From: Bradyrhizobium commune
GTDB taxonomy: Bacteria > Pseudomonadota > Alphaproteobacteria > Rhizobiales > Xanthobacteraceae
Direction of reading: 5' to 3'
Assembly (NCBI RefSeq): GCF_015624505.1
Contig: NZ_CP061379.1
Location: 2,666,001 to 2,730,000 of the forward strand
DNA: 64,000 nt
Below the pieces are notes generated by a model that worked only from the letters and a program-made list of their open reading frames with translations, ran no database searches and had not been told where the DNA came from. Both the position numbers and the translations under genes were made by a program. Positions 45,587 to 54,426 of this stretch are shown piece by piece (within the stretch, counting starts at the first letter, position 1; each line of letters opens with the position of its first letter).

Positions 45587-45615
45587 TAGATAGTGCCGAT
45601 CGGAACATCCGTCAA
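45587..45615 (-). promoter_or_regulatory. Promoter of the carotenoid oxygenase gene
   Basis: On the minus strand TTGACG (45610-45615), 17 bases, TATCTA (45587-45592) is a good sigma-70-type promoter between operators 1 and 2. Confidence 0.7.
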
Positions 45616-45620
45616 GCGAA

Positions 45621-45639
45621 ATCTTTACACTGTCAATAT
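45621..45639. promoter_or_regulatory. TetR-type operator, site 2
   Basis: ATCTTTACACTGTCAATAT has an intact left arm and a weaker right arm. It lies 21 bases before the TetR gene start, consistent with autoregulation. Confidence 0.7.
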
Positions 45640-45659
45640 TGCGTCATATAGCTTGTCGC

Positions 45660-46391
45660 ATGGGCAAGAGCGAAACCAGGACAGAAACGACGCGCCTCGC
45701 GCGTTCCCCGAAAAAGCCGTCGTCGGCCGCGGCATCGCGTCCGGCGCGCCGCCCGGCGAGCGCGAAGGCGGAGACGCCCTACCACCACGGTGCGCTCCGC
45801 GAGGCGCTGCTCCAGGCCGCCGAACGGGTGCTGGAGCGCGACGGTCTGGCCGGCCTGACGCTGCGCGCGGTGGCGCGCGAGGCGGGGGTATCGCATGCCG
45901 CGCCGACGCATCATTTCGGCGATCTTACCGGGCTCGTCAGCGAGCTCGCGGCGATCGGCTTCCGCCAGTTCAATGCGGCGATGGTAGCGGCCTGCGACTT
46001 CGCCACGACGCCGCTTGCGCGCGCGCTGGCGCGGCCGAAAGCCTATGTCGCCTATGCCCAGGCCCATCCCGGCATGTATGGCTTGATGTTCCGCACCGAG
46101 CGCCTCGACTATTCCAGGCCCTCACTGCACGAGGCGGCCGAATCGTCTTTTGCCGGACTTGCGAATGCGATCGGCGCGATGCGACAGGAGCAGATCAGCG
46201 GCGATGCGCTGACGCTCGACCAGGGTGCCGCGATCGCACGCGCCTGGTCGATGGTGCATGGTTTCACCATGCTGCTCCTGGACGGACGGCTCGAGGATAT
46301 TCTGGAGCGGCTGCCCAAGGGCACGACGGCCGAGCAGCTTCTGGAAGCGATCCTGAAGTCGACCGTGGCCGGAAAGCTGCCTGGCACCTGA
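45660..46391 (+). CDS. TetR-family transcriptional regulator
   Basis: The 243-residue product has a basic Ala/Ser/Arg/Lys-rich N-terminal extension (about 40 residues), the TetR helix-turn-helix (YHHGALREALLQAAERVLER, LRAVAREAGVSHAAPTHHFG), and a C-terminal ligand domain of the TetR_C type. It is divergent from the carotenoid oxygenase. Four copies of the ATCTTTACA operator in two intergenic regions suggest its regulon includes itself, the oxygenase and two membrane proteins. Confidence 0.9.
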   Translation: MGKSETRTETTRLARSPKKPSSAAASRPARRPASAKAETPYHHGALREALLQAAERVLERDGLAGLTLRAVAREAGVSHAAPTHHFGDLTGLVSELAAIGFRQFNAAMVAACDFATTPLARALARPKAYVAYAQAHPGMYGLMFRTERLDYSRPSLHEAAESSFAGLANAIGAMRQEQISGDALTLDQGAAIARAWSMVHGFTMLLLDGRLEDILERLPKGTTAEQLLEAILKSTVAGKLPGT

Positions 46392-46617
46392 TCGAACGCA
46401 ACGTCCGCAATCCGTCGCGCCCAAGGATTGGGCATTGACGGAAGATCGACGGCGGCGCAGTCAAGCGATGACACGGAACTCGCGCGCTCCGACGTCTTCA
46501 CTGTGGGCAAGGTTCAAACGCGGGCCGGATAGACCTGACAGAGGCGCGGAATCGTTCTAGAAGAACACCTTCGCTTGGGTCCATCCGGCCTCGTTCGCGT
46601 CCTCGTTTCACTCAATC

Positions 46618-47178
46618 ATGCCAGCCATCTCGTCGCACAAACCCTATCGCGTCGGCCGCTCCAAGACCGGGCTCGGCCTCTTCGCCACCAAACCGATCAA
46701 GAAGGGCACCCGGATTATCCGTTATTTCGGACCGATCCTGGACTCGCGCATTCCCGAGCAGGACGACATCGAGAACAAATACCTGTTCGAGCTCAACGGC
46801 CGCTGGACCATCAACGGCGCGGTGCGCAAGAACCTCGCCCGCTACATCAACCATTCCTGCCGGCCCAACGCCGAATCCGACGTTCGTCCGCGCGAGCGCA
46901 AGGTCTTCATCCGCGCCATCAGGAACATCGAGCCGGGCGACGAGATCAACTACGACTACGGCACCGACTATTTTAAGGCCTATCTGAAGCCGATCGGCTG
47001 CAAGTGCCCCTCCTGCGAAACCAAGCGCAAGAAGCAGCGCGCTGAAGCGCGTGCCGAACGCGCCAAGGTGAAGGCGCGCGCGGAACGCAAGGCCCAGAAG
47101 GCGGGCGCAAAGGGCAGCAAAAAGAAGAAGCTCAACGGCCACGCCTTCGGCAAGCCGAACGGCCGCGTGCGGGTATAG
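46618..47178 (+). CDS. SET-domain protein-lysine methyltransferase
   Basis: The 186-residue product holds a compact SET domain: SKTGLGLFATKPIKKGTRII at the cofactor edge, the pseudoknot motif LARYINHSCRPNAESD, and EINYDYGTDYF. A post-SET cysteine motif (GCKCPSC) would bind zinc. A very basic tail of Lys/Arg/Ala (about 140-186) could bind nucleic acid. It would transfer methyl groups from S-adenosylmethionine to lysine; the bacterial target is unknown. Confidence 0.9.
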   Translation: MPAISSHKPYRVGRSKTGLGLFATKPIKKGTRIIRYFGPILDSRIPEQDDIENKYLFELNGRWTINGAVRKNLARYINHSCRPNAESDVRPRERKVFIRAIRNIEPGDEINYDYGTDYFKAYLKPIGCKCPSCETKRKKQRAEARAERAKVKARAERKAQKAGAKGSKKKKLNGHAFGKPNGRVRV

Positions 47179-47209
47179 CTAACCAAAGCTTGGGCTACCA
47201 GCCCAGCTG

Positions 47210-47446
47210 TCATACCCTTCGAAAGGTGCGCCACCAGACGCGGAGCAGGCGGGCGAAGCGGAACGGGCAAAGGCTTCTGCCGACGCTGTGCTCGAAGGCC
47301 ATGACCTGCGCCACCACATAGTCGCCGGTCGAATGCACCAGCGGCTCCGGCATGTTGAGGCCACGCGCGAGCATCCGGGTTGCAAACGTGATAGCCCAGG
47401 GCGCGAGGTGGTTTGCGACGGTCCGGTAGAGCAGCAGCGCGATCAT
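47210..47446 (-). CDS. Small hypothetical protein, divergent from xylB
   Basis: The 78-residue product (MIALLLYRTVANHLAPWAIT onward) has one weakly hydrophobic N-terminal segment and a basic C-terminus. It resembles no family known to me. ATG 47446 is chosen because GGAG lies seven bases upstream; ATG 47452 is also in frame. Its start is 51 bases from a TTACC-N5-GGTAA dyad that also precedes the XRE-type regulator gene at 52864, so it may be that regulator's target. Confidence 0.6.
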   Translation of the reverse strand: MIALLLYRTVANHLAPWAITFATRMLARGLNMPEPLVHSTGDYVVAQVMAFEHSVGRSLCPFRFARLLRVWWRTFRRV

Positions 47447-47496
47447 GGTCATTCTCCTGTGCCCGGGAAGATGCGCTGCGACGCTGCTGAATTCGA

Positions 47497-47511
47497 TTAC
47501 CTCAGGGGTAA
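47497..47511. promoter_or_regulatory. XRE/MmyB-type operator, site 1
   Basis: TTACC-TCAGG-GGTAA is a perfect dyad. The 22-base context starting AATTCGATTACCTC recurs with one change at 52806, before the XRE-type regulator gene. Confidence 0.65.
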
Positions 47512-47582
47512 GCAGCTTCCCTTGACGCGATCAGGCTTCTTGGATTGATTGGGCAATCCGACCCCCGCCTTTGTATGTATCC

Positions 47583-49028
47583 ATGTATCTCGGCATCGAT
47601 CTCGGCACTTCGGCGGTCAAGACCGTTCTCGTCGACGGCGCCCAGCGCGTGATTGCAAGCGCGAGCCGGCCGCTGACGACGGTCTCGCCGCAATCAGGCT
47701 ATTCCGAGCAGGATCCCGCGCAATGGATCGAGGCGACCTTCGCCACGCTGGATGCATTGAAGGTAACGCACGCGGCCGAGTTGGCTGCGGTCGAAGGCAT
47801 TGGGCTCTCCGGCCAGATGCATGGTGCCACGCTGCTTGATGCGAACGGCCGACCGTTGCGGCCCTGCATCCTCTGGAACGACGGGCGGTCCGTCACCGAG
47901 TGCCGCATCCTGGAACAAAATTGGCCCGCCTTGCGTGCGACGACCGGCAACAAGGCGATGCCCGGATTCACGGCGCCAAAGCTGCTCTGGATCGCGACGC
48001 ATGAACCCGAAGTTTTTACAGCCACGAGACTCGTCCTGCTTCCGAAGGCGTATCTGCGTCTGGTCCTGACGGGCGAAGCCATCGAGGACGTCTCGGACGC
48101 ATCGGGGTCGCTGTGGCTCGACGCCGCGCGCAGGGACTGGTCGGATGCAGCATTGGCCGCGACCCGCCTGTCGCGCGGTCAGATGCCGCGTCTGGTCGAG
48201 GGCTGCGCGCCCGCAGCAACACTGCGCAGCGAGCTCGCGCAACGCTGGGACATGATCAGGCGCCCGACCGTCGCGGGCGGAGCCGGCGACAATCCGGCGG
48301 GTGCCGTCGGCATCGGCGCAATCAAGCCGGGAACCGCGTTCATCTCGCTGGGAACCTCAGGCGCCTTGCTGACTCCGACGAGCAGGATTGCCGCCAACCC
48401 GGATCGCGGGGTGCATACGTTCTGCCATGCCATCCCCGCGATGTGGATTCAGGCGGGCGCCATCCTCTCGGCGGCTTCATGCCTTGCCTGGATGTCGCGT
48501 TTGTTCGGCGTCACCGAGGCGGACCTGCTGGCGCCGCTCGGGTTGCGGCCGCAAATGCCCTCGCCGGTGAGCTTCCTGCCTTACCTCGCGGGCGAGCGGA
48601 CGCCACACGACGATCCCGCCGCGCGCGGCATGCTCGATGGCTTGAGCCACGGCACCGATCGCGACGCGATCGTGCAGGCCGTGCTCGAGGGCGTTGCTTT
48701 CGCGCTTGCGGATTGCCGGGACGTGCTCACGGATGCCGGCGTCGCGGTCGCGGAAGCCGATGTGATCGGCGGTGGTTCACGCTCCCGGTTCTGGCTGTCG
48801 GTGCTGGCAAACGTTCTGAATGTTCCGATCCATCGCTTTGCCGAAGGCGAAACCGGCGCGGCGTTCGGTGCGGCGAGATTGGGGCGACTTGCTGTCACGG
48901 GCGAGGCAATCGCGGCCGTGTGCACGCCCCCACAGCGCGTCGAGACATTCGAACCTGACCGCGTGCTCGTCGATGCCTATGCGGATCGGCATCCCGCCTG
49001 GCGCGAACTGTATCGGCCACGCCACTAG
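47583..49028 (+). CDS. xylB: Xylulokinase
   Basis: Phosphorylates D-xylulose to xylulose 5-phosphate for the pentose phosphate pathway. The 481-residue FGGY-family product has the ATP-binding start [18 protein letters not shown], the xylulokinase motif [15 protein letters not shown], and the C-terminal [23 protein letters not shown] 47583 gives the normal start; a TTG at 47571 is in frame. It is followed by a ribose/xylose-type ABC transporter, so the locus probably imports and phosphorylates a pentose or a polyol-derived ketose. Confidence 0.92.
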   Translation: MYLGIDLGTSAVKTVLVDGAQRVIASASRPLTTVSPQSGYSEQDPAQWIEATFATLDALKVTHAAELAAVEGIGLSGQMHGATLLDANGRPLRPCILWNDGRSVTECRILEQNWPALRATTGNKAMPGFTAPKLLWIATHEPEVFTATRLVLLPKAYLRLVLTGEAIEDVSDASGSLWLDAARRDWSDAALAATRLSRGQMPRLVEGCAPAATLRSELAQRWDMIRRPTVAGGAGDNPAGAVGIGAIKPGTAFISLGTSGALLTPTSRIAANPDRGVHTFCHAIPAMWIQAGAILSAASCLAWMSRLFGVTEADLLAPLGLRPQMPSPVSFLPYLAGERTPHDDPAARGMLDGLSHGTDRDAIVQAVLEGVAFALADCRDVLTDAGVAVAEADVIGGGSRSRFWLSVLANVLNVPIHRFAEGETGAAFGAARLGRLAVTGEAIAAVCTPPQRVETFEPDRVLVDAYADRHPAWRELYRPRH

Positions 49029-49155
49029 CGTCGTCTTGAGTTCGCTTTCCCGTCTGTTCGGTATTGCCCTGCGCCGTGGCGTTTTGTTTAATGTGCGGAC
49101 CGCGCTGACGAAAACGAGACGCGGGGTGGAAACGCATTGTGCGTCGGGAGGCACG

Positions 49156-50679
49156 ATGAACGATCCGATCCTCGAGATGCGCGGGGTCTCAAAATCCTTC
49201 TTCGGCATCAAGGCGCTGCGCGCCGTCGATCTCACCGTCTATGCCGGTGAAATCCATGCCTTGATGGGCGAGAACGGCGCCGGCAAATCGACGTTGATGA
49301 AGATCTTGTCGGGCGCCTACCGGCCCGATCCCGGCGGTGAGATCCGCATCGAGGGCAGGCCGGTGCGGATCGAAGGCCCGCTCGGCGGCCGCGCTGCGGG
49401 CATCTCCATCATCTACCAGGAACTATCTTTGGCCCCCAATCTCAGCGTGGCGGAGAATATTTATCTCGGTCGCGAGATGTCGCGCGCGGGCTTGCTGGCG
49501 CGCGGCGCCATGCGCGAGGGCGTTGGCCCGATCCTGCAACGGCTCGGCGCAGACTTCCTGCCGTCGACGCTGGTGGCGCATCTGTCGATGGGGCAGCGCC
49601 AGCTTGTCGAGATCGCACGTGCACTGCACGCGAGGTCGAAAATTCTGATCATGGACGAGCCGACCACCGCATTGTCGGCTGGCGAGAGCGAGCGGCTGTT
49701 CGCGTTGATCCGCCAACTCCGTGCCGAGGGGCTTGCCATTATCTACATCTCGCACCGTATGGACGAGGTCTATGCGCTCGGCGATCGCGTCACCGTGCTG
49801 CGCGACGGCCGTTTCGTGGGCTCGCTCGACAAGCCCGAGATCCGCGCCGACACCATCGTGCGGCTGATGGTGGGGCGCGATGTCTCCTCTTTCTACAAGA
49901 AGGACCACGACCCGGAGGCGGGGCGCGGGCATCCCGTGCTCGACGCGATCGACATGTCCGATGGTCGGCGCGTCAAGGGCTGCTCGCTCACCGTACATGC
50001 CGGCGAAGTTGTCGGGCTCGCCGGCCTGATCGGCGCCGGGCGCACCGAGCTTGCGCATCTCATCATCGGCGCGGCAGTAAAAACGTCCGGCCGTCTCGAA
50101 CTTGAAGGCCGACCAGTCGACGTCCGCACGCCCGGCGAGGCGCTCGAAGCCGGCATCGCTTATCTGACGGAAGACAGGAAGGCGCTCGGCCTGTTTCTGG
50201 ACATGTCGTGTCTGGACAACATCAATCTCGCCGTGCTCGCGCGCGATGCCAAGCTCGGCTGGTTCCTGGATCGCGACAAGGCACGTGAGCGTGCCGACAG
50301 AGCCTTCACCGGGCTCAGCATCCGTGCCGCCAACGTCGGTGTGCCCGCCGGCGGTCTCTCCGGTGGCAACCAGCAGAAGGTGCTGCTGTCGCGGCTTCTC
50401 GCCATCGCACCCAAGGTCCTGATCCTCGACGAGCCGACGCGCGGCGTCGACGTCGGAGCCAAGTCGGAAATCTATTCGATCATCGACAATCTCGCCAAGG
50501 TCGGCACCGCGATCCTCGTGATCTCGTCCGACCTGCCCGAGATCATCGGTATCTGCGACCGCGTCATCGTGATGCGGTCGGGACTTATCGCGGGTGAGAT
50601 CAGGCGAACCGCGACGACGCCGTTGAATCAGGAGGATATCATGGCGCTTGCCACGGGGACGGAGCATCTCGATGCCTGA
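49156..50679 (+). CDS. Sugar ABC transporter ATPase, RbsA/XylG type
   Basis: The 507-residue protein has two fused ATPase domains. The first is intact (Walker [10 protein letters not shown], signature [15 protein letters not shown], Walker [11 protein letters not shown]). The second has a degenerate Walker A (GLIGAGRTE), a signature ([15 protein letters not shown]) and Walker B ([11 protein letters not shown]), as usual in the family. ATG 49156 follows GGAGG. The gene overlaps the permease gene by eight bases. Confidence 0.93.
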   Translation: MNDPILEMRGVSKSFFGIKALRAVDLTVYAGEIHALMGENGAGKSTLMKILSGAYRPDPGGEIRIEGRPVRIEGPLGGRAAGISIIYQELSLAPNLSVAENIYLGREMSRAGLLARGAMREGVGPILQRLGADFLPSTLVAHLSMGQRQLVEIARALHARSKILIMDEPTTALSAGESERLFALIRQLRAEGLAIIYISHRMDEVYALGDRVTVLRDGRFVGSLDKPEIRADTIVRLMVGRDVSSFYKKDHDPEAGRGHPVLDAIDMSDGRRVKGCSLTVHAGEVVGLAGLIGAGRTELAHLIIGAAVKTSGRLELEGRPVDVRTPGEALEAGIAYLTEDRKALGLFLDMSCLDNINLAVLARDAKLGWFLDRDKARERADRAFTGLSIRAANVGVPAGGLSGGNQQKVLLSRLLAIAPKVLILDEPTRGVDVGAKSEIYSIIDNLAKVGTAILVISSDLPEIIGICDRVIVMRSGLIAGEIRRTATTPLNQEDIMALATGTEHLDA

Positions 50680-51709
50680 AGACGCGTCCACGCAGGCGAA
50701 GGCTGCCACGGCAAACGGCTTTGCCGCCGCAGAGACCAAGCGTCAGCGTATCAGGCTGCTGATCCGCGCGGCCGGCATGCTGCCGGTGCTGCTGCTCCTA
50801 TGCGCAGGATTTCATTATCTGTCGGACGGCCGTTTCTTCACCGGACAGAATCTCGGCATCGTCTTGCAGCAGGCCGCCGTCAACACCGTGCTCGCTGCGG
50901 GCATGACCTTCGTCATCCTCACTGGCGGCATTGACCTCTCGGTCGGCTCGATCCTGGCAGCCTCGGCGATGGCCGGGCTGACGGTCTCCAAGCTGCCTGA
51001 GCTTGGCGCAGTCTGGCTGCCGGTTGCGGTTCTCACCGGTCTCGGCTTCGGCGTCATCAACGGCGCGCTGATTGCGCTGCTCCGCCTGCCGCCTTTCATC
51101 GTGACGCTCGGTTCGCTCACCGCCGTGCGCGGTCTGGCCCGTCTGCTCGGCGCCGACACCACGGTGTTCAATCCTTCCATTCCCTATGCCTTCATCGGCA
51201 ACGGCTCGCTGACGCTTGTACCTGGCGTCGCCTCCATCCCCTGGCTGTCGGTGATTGCGCTGCTCGTTATCCTCGTGTCGTGGCTGGTGTTGCGCCGAAC
51301 CGTGCTCGGCGTGCACATCTACGCGGTCGGCGGCAATGAGAGCGCAGCGCGCCTCGCCGGCATCAAGGTCTGGGCCGTGTTGATCTTCGTCTATGGCATG
51401 TCCGGACTGCTGGCCGGCCTCGGCGGCGCCATGCAGGCGGCGCGGCTCTATGCGGCCAACGGTCTTCAGCTCGGTCAAAGCTACGAGCTCGATGCCATCA
51501 CCGCCGTCATCCTCGGCGGTACCTCCTTCGTCGGCGGCATCGGCTCGATCTGGGGCACGCTGGTCGGCGCGCTGATCATCGCGGCCCTGTCGAACGGTCT
51601 CATCCTCACCGGCGTCTCGGACATCTGGCAATACGTGATCAAGGGCCTGGTGATCATCGGCGCCGTGGCGCTGGACCGTTATCGGCTGCAAGGCTCCGCC
51701 CGAACCTGA
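50672..51709 (+). CDS. Sugar ABC transporter permease, RbsC/XylH type
   Basis: The 345-residue permease has about nine membrane segments and the RbsC motifs [20 protein letters not shown] and [20 protein letters not shown]. It also shows [20 protein letters not shown] and a final [12 protein letters not shown]. The start overlaps the ATPase gene. Confidence 0.93.
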   Translation: MPEDASTQAKAATANGFAAAETKRQRIRLLIRAAGMLPVLLLLCAGFHYLSDGRFFTGQNLGIVLQQAAVNTVLAAGMTFVILTGGIDLSVGSILAASAMAGLTVSKLPELGAVWLPVAVLTGLGFGVINGALIALLRLPPFIVTLGSLTAVRGLARLLGADTTVFNPSIPYAFIGNGSLTLVPGVASIPWLSVIALLVILVSWLVLRRTVLGVHIYAVGGNESAARLAGIKVWAVLIFVYGMSGLLAGLGGAMQAARLYAANGLQLGQSYELDAITAVILGGTSFVGGIGSIWGTLVGALIIAALSNGLILTGVSDIWQYVIKGLVIIGAVALDRYRLQGSART

Positions 51710-51810
51710 AGGGCTCGGCGCGCGCCTGTGCGCGGGTCGCTCGACGTGAACTTCCGCTACGGCAACTGGTCTGCCGTGCCGGGGATGAAGACAGACCAGG
51801 GAGGAAGCCA

Positions 51811-52758
51811 ATGTTGAAGACGATCACGCTCGCCGGCGCCGTGACGGCGCTTGCCTTAAGCACCGCGCCGTCCTTCGCCAAGGAGCTCAAGTCGATCGGC
51901 GTCTCACTGGGATCGATGGGCAACCCGTTCTTCGTCGCGCTGTCGAAGGGCGCCGAGTTCGAGGCCAAGAAGACCAATCCCAATGTGAAGGTCACCACGG
52001 TCGGCTTTGAATACGACCTCGGCAAGCAGGTCACCCAGATTGACAATTTCATCGCCGCCGGCGTCGACCTGATCCTGTTGAACCCCGGCGATCCCAAGGC
52101 GATCGGACCGGCGATCAAGAAGGCGCAGGCGGCAGGGATCGTGGTCGTCGCGGTCGACACCGCGGCCGAAGGTGCCGATGCCACCGTCACCACGAACAAC
52201 GTCCAGGCCGGCGAGATCTCCTGCCAGTACATCGTCGACAAATTGGGCGGCAAGGGTGACGTCGTCATCGAGAACGGGCCGCAGGTCTCCGCCGTGATCG
52301 ACCGCGTCACCGGCTGCAAGAACGTCTTCTCGAAGAATCCCGGCATCAAGGTGCTGTCCAGCGACCAGGACGGCAAGGGCTCGCGCGAAGGCGGCCTCAC
52401 GGTCGCGCAAGGCTATCTGACCCGCTTCCCCAAGATCGACGCCATCTTCGCCATCAACGATCCACAGGCGATCGGCACCGACCTCGCAGCGCGCCAGCAA
52501 AACCGCAGCGGCATTGTCATCACCGCGGTGGACGGCGCGCCCGATATCGAAGCTGCGCTGAAGGACCCCGCCTCGCTGCAGATCCAGGCTTCCGCTTCGC
52601 AGGACCCGTTCTTCATGGCGCGGCGCGCCGTGCAGGTCGGTGTCGGCATTCTCAATGGCCAGAAGCCGGCCTCGACCGTCGAGCTGCTGCCGTCGAAGCT
52701 CGTCACTCGCGACAATGTTGCCGAGTACAAGGGCTGGACGTCGGATCGGTCGCAGTAG
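51811..52758 (+). CDS. Sugar-binding periplasmic protein, RbsB type
   Basis: The 315-residue precursor has a signal peptide ending SFAKE (about 1-24) and the type I periplasmic fold: GVSLGSMGNPFFVALSKGAE, QVTQIDNFIAAGVDLILLNP and IDAIFAINDPQAIGTDLAAR. GGGAGGAAG precedes the ATG. It is the last gene of the transporter set, 101 bases after the permease. The ligand is probably a pentose or sugar alcohol given xylB, but the sequence alone does not fix it. Confidence 0.92.
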   Translation: MLKTITLAGAVTALALSTAPSFAKELKSIGVSLGSMGNPFFVALSKGAEFEAKKTNPNVKVTTVGFEYDLGKQVTQIDNFIAAGVDLILLNPGDPKAIGPAIKKAQAAGIVVVAVDTAAEGADATVTTNNVQAGEISCQYIVDKLGGKGDVVIENGPQVSAVIDRVTGCKNVFSKNPGIKVLSSDQDGKGSREGGLTVAQGYLTRFPKIDAIFAINDPQAIGTDLAARQQNRSGIVITAVDGAPDIEAALKDPASLQIQASASQDPFFMARRAVQVGVGILNGQKPASTVELLPSKLVTRDNVAEYKGWTSDRSQ

Positions 52759-52811
52759 CCAGGTCGCATCTATCGCTGGCCATCGGTGGACGGCGCTCGG
52801 GTGCTAATTCG

Positions 52812-52828
52812 ATTACCTCCGGGGTAAT
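52812..52828. promoter_or_regulatory. XRE/MmyB-type operator, site 2
   Basis: ATTACC-TCCGG-GGTAAT is a perfect 6-bp dyad 35-52 bases before the XRE-type regulator gene. The site at 47497 has the same flanking AATTCG and spacing. Confidence 0.65.
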
Positions 52829-52863
52829 GGAAGGGCCGAGATGCGCGTGCTAGGTTTTTGACC

Positions 52864-53685
52864 ATGAACGCACACGCATCCACGGCACGCGCTGAACAAA
52901 GCCAGCCGATCCACATCGGCGATCATTTGCGCGAATGGCGGCAGCGCCGCCGCATGAGCCAGCTCGATCTGGCGGGAGAGGCGGAGATCTCGGCGCGGCA
53001 TTTGAGCTTCGTCGAGACCGGCCGCTCCGCGCCGTCGCGCGAGATGGTGCTCAAGCTTGCCGAGCGTCTCGACGTGCCGTTGCGCGAACGCAACGTGCTG
53101 CTGGTCGCCGCCGGCTTTGCGCCGGCCTTCCCGCAGCGCCCGCTGGAGGATCCCGCCTTGAAGTCAGTCCGTCAGGCGATCGACCTCGTGCTGAGGGCGC
53201 ATGAGCCAAACCCGGCGCTCGCGATCGACCGGCATTGGAACCTGGTCACTGCCAACCGCATGGTGGCGCCGTTGCTCGCGGGTATTCCGGAGCGGTTGTT
53301 CGGTCAGCCCTTCAACGTCCTACGGCTCGCCTTCCATCCGGAGGGGTTGGCGCCGCGCACGGTCAATCTCGCGGAATGGTGCGCGCATCTACTCGAGCGC
53401 TTGCACCGGCAATGCGAGGCCACGGCCGATCCGGAGCTGATCAAGCTCTACAACGACCTCAAGAGCTTTCCGATCCCAGCGCGCTCGGCGCCGCTATCGA
53501 GCGACAATGTTGCGATCCCCTTCAAGCTGCGCCACGACGGGGAGATACTAAGTTTCTTCTCCACCACCATGGTGTTCGGTACGCCCGTGGACATCACCCT
53601 GTCGGAGCTCGCGCTGGAGACGTTCTTTCCCGCCGACGAGCGTACCGCCGAGCGACTGAAGCAAATGGCGGCAAATGTGAGCTAG
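52864..53685 (+). CDS. XRE-family regulator with MmyB-like ligand domain
   Basis: The 273-residue product has an N-terminal helix-turn-helix (REWRQRRRMSQLDLAGEAEI, SARHLSFVETGRSAPSREMV) and a C-terminal MmyB-like domain (about 105-270; HWNLVTANRMVAPLLAGIPE and the final SELALETFFPADERTAERLK). ATG 52864 is preferred to a TTG at 52858. Members often bind a fatty acid-like ligand and regulate a neighbouring reductase. Here the TTACC-N5-GGTAA dyad marks its own promoter and the 47.5-kb intergenic region. Confidence 0.88.
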   Translation: MNAHASTARAEQSQPIHIGDHLREWRQRRRMSQLDLAGEAEISARHLSFVETGRSAPSREMVLKLAERLDVPLRERNVLLVAAGFAPAFPQRPLEDPALKSVRQAIDLVLRAHEPNPALAIDRHWNLVTANRMVAPLLAGIPERLFGQPFNVLRLAFHPEGLAPRTVNLAEWCAHLLERLHRQCEATADPELIKLYNDLKSFPIPARSAPLSSDNVAIPFKLRHDGEILSFFSTTMVFGTPVDITLSELALETFFPADERTAERLKQMAANVS

Positions 53686-53754
53686 CCGCCCTTGCCTCGG
53701 CGTGCGTTCGGCTTATCTTCGGGCGAACCCGCACCGCCCAAGGAGGCGCCTGAT

Positions 53755-54420
53755 ATGAGCAACCTCAAACCGCTCCAGATCGATGTCGTCTCCGACGTCG
53801 TGTGCCCCTGGTGTTATATCGGCAAGCACCGGATCGAGAGCGCGCTCGCGCTCGTTCCCGATGTTCCCGTCAAGCTCAATTTCCGTCCGTTCTTCCTCAA
53901 TCCCTGGGTGCCGCGCGAGGGCATCAGCCGCGAGGACTATCTCACCACCAAGTTCGGCTCGGTCGAAGCCTATAAGGGCATCGCCGGCCGCGTCGTGGCG
54001 GCTGCGAGCGAGGAGGGCCTCGTCTACAAGCCCGAGCTGGTGGCGCGCCAGCCGAACACGATCGACTGTCACCGCCTGATCCTGTGGGCGGAGGCGATCG
54101 GCAAAGTGCCCGAGATGAAGCAGCGCCTGATGGAGCTCTATTTCCGCGACGGCGGCGATCTCACCGACGTCAACGTGCTGGTGCAGGCCGCCGCCGATAT
54201 CGGCCTCGATGCCGAGGACGTGCGCAAGCGCCTTGCCACCGACGAGGACGTCGCGCGCGTCTCGGCGGATGCGCAGGAAGCCGCCGAGAAAGGCATCTCC
54301 GGCGTGCCGACTTACGTGTTCGCGCAGAAATACGCCGTCTCCGGCGCGCAGGATCCGAACCTGCTCGCCCGCGCCATCCGCCAGGTCTCCGCCGAGATCA
54401 ACGCCCAGGCGGCGGAGTAG
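53755..54420 (+). CDS. DsbA-family oxidoreductase, FrnE type
   Basis: The 221-residue protein has the thioredoxin-like DsbA fold with a CPWC active site in VVSDVVCPWCYIGKHRIESA, a helical insertion, and the cis-Pro loop in GISGVPTYVFAQKYAVSGAQ. No signal peptide, so it is cytoplasmic, as FrnE proteins are; these assist oxidative folding or isomerise hydroxychromene-type compounds. AGGAGG lies ten bases before ATG 53755. Confidence 0.9.
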   Translation: MSNLKPLQIDVVSDVVCPWCYIGKHRIESALALVPDVPVKLNFRPFFLNPWVPREGISREDYLTTKFGSVEAYKGIAGRVVAAASEEGLVYKPELVARQPNTIDCHRLILWAEAIGKVPEMKQRLMELYFRDGGDLTDVNVLVQAAADIGLDAEDVRKRLATDEDVARVSADAQEAAEKGISGVPTYVFAQKYAVSGAQDPNLLARAIRQVSAEINAQAAE

Positions 54421-54426
54421 GCTAGC

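Noticed and set aside
47184..47209. Short hairpin (TTGGGC-TACCA-GCCCAG) after the SET gene
   Set aside because: The stem is short and there is no T-run on either strand, so I do not call a terminator.
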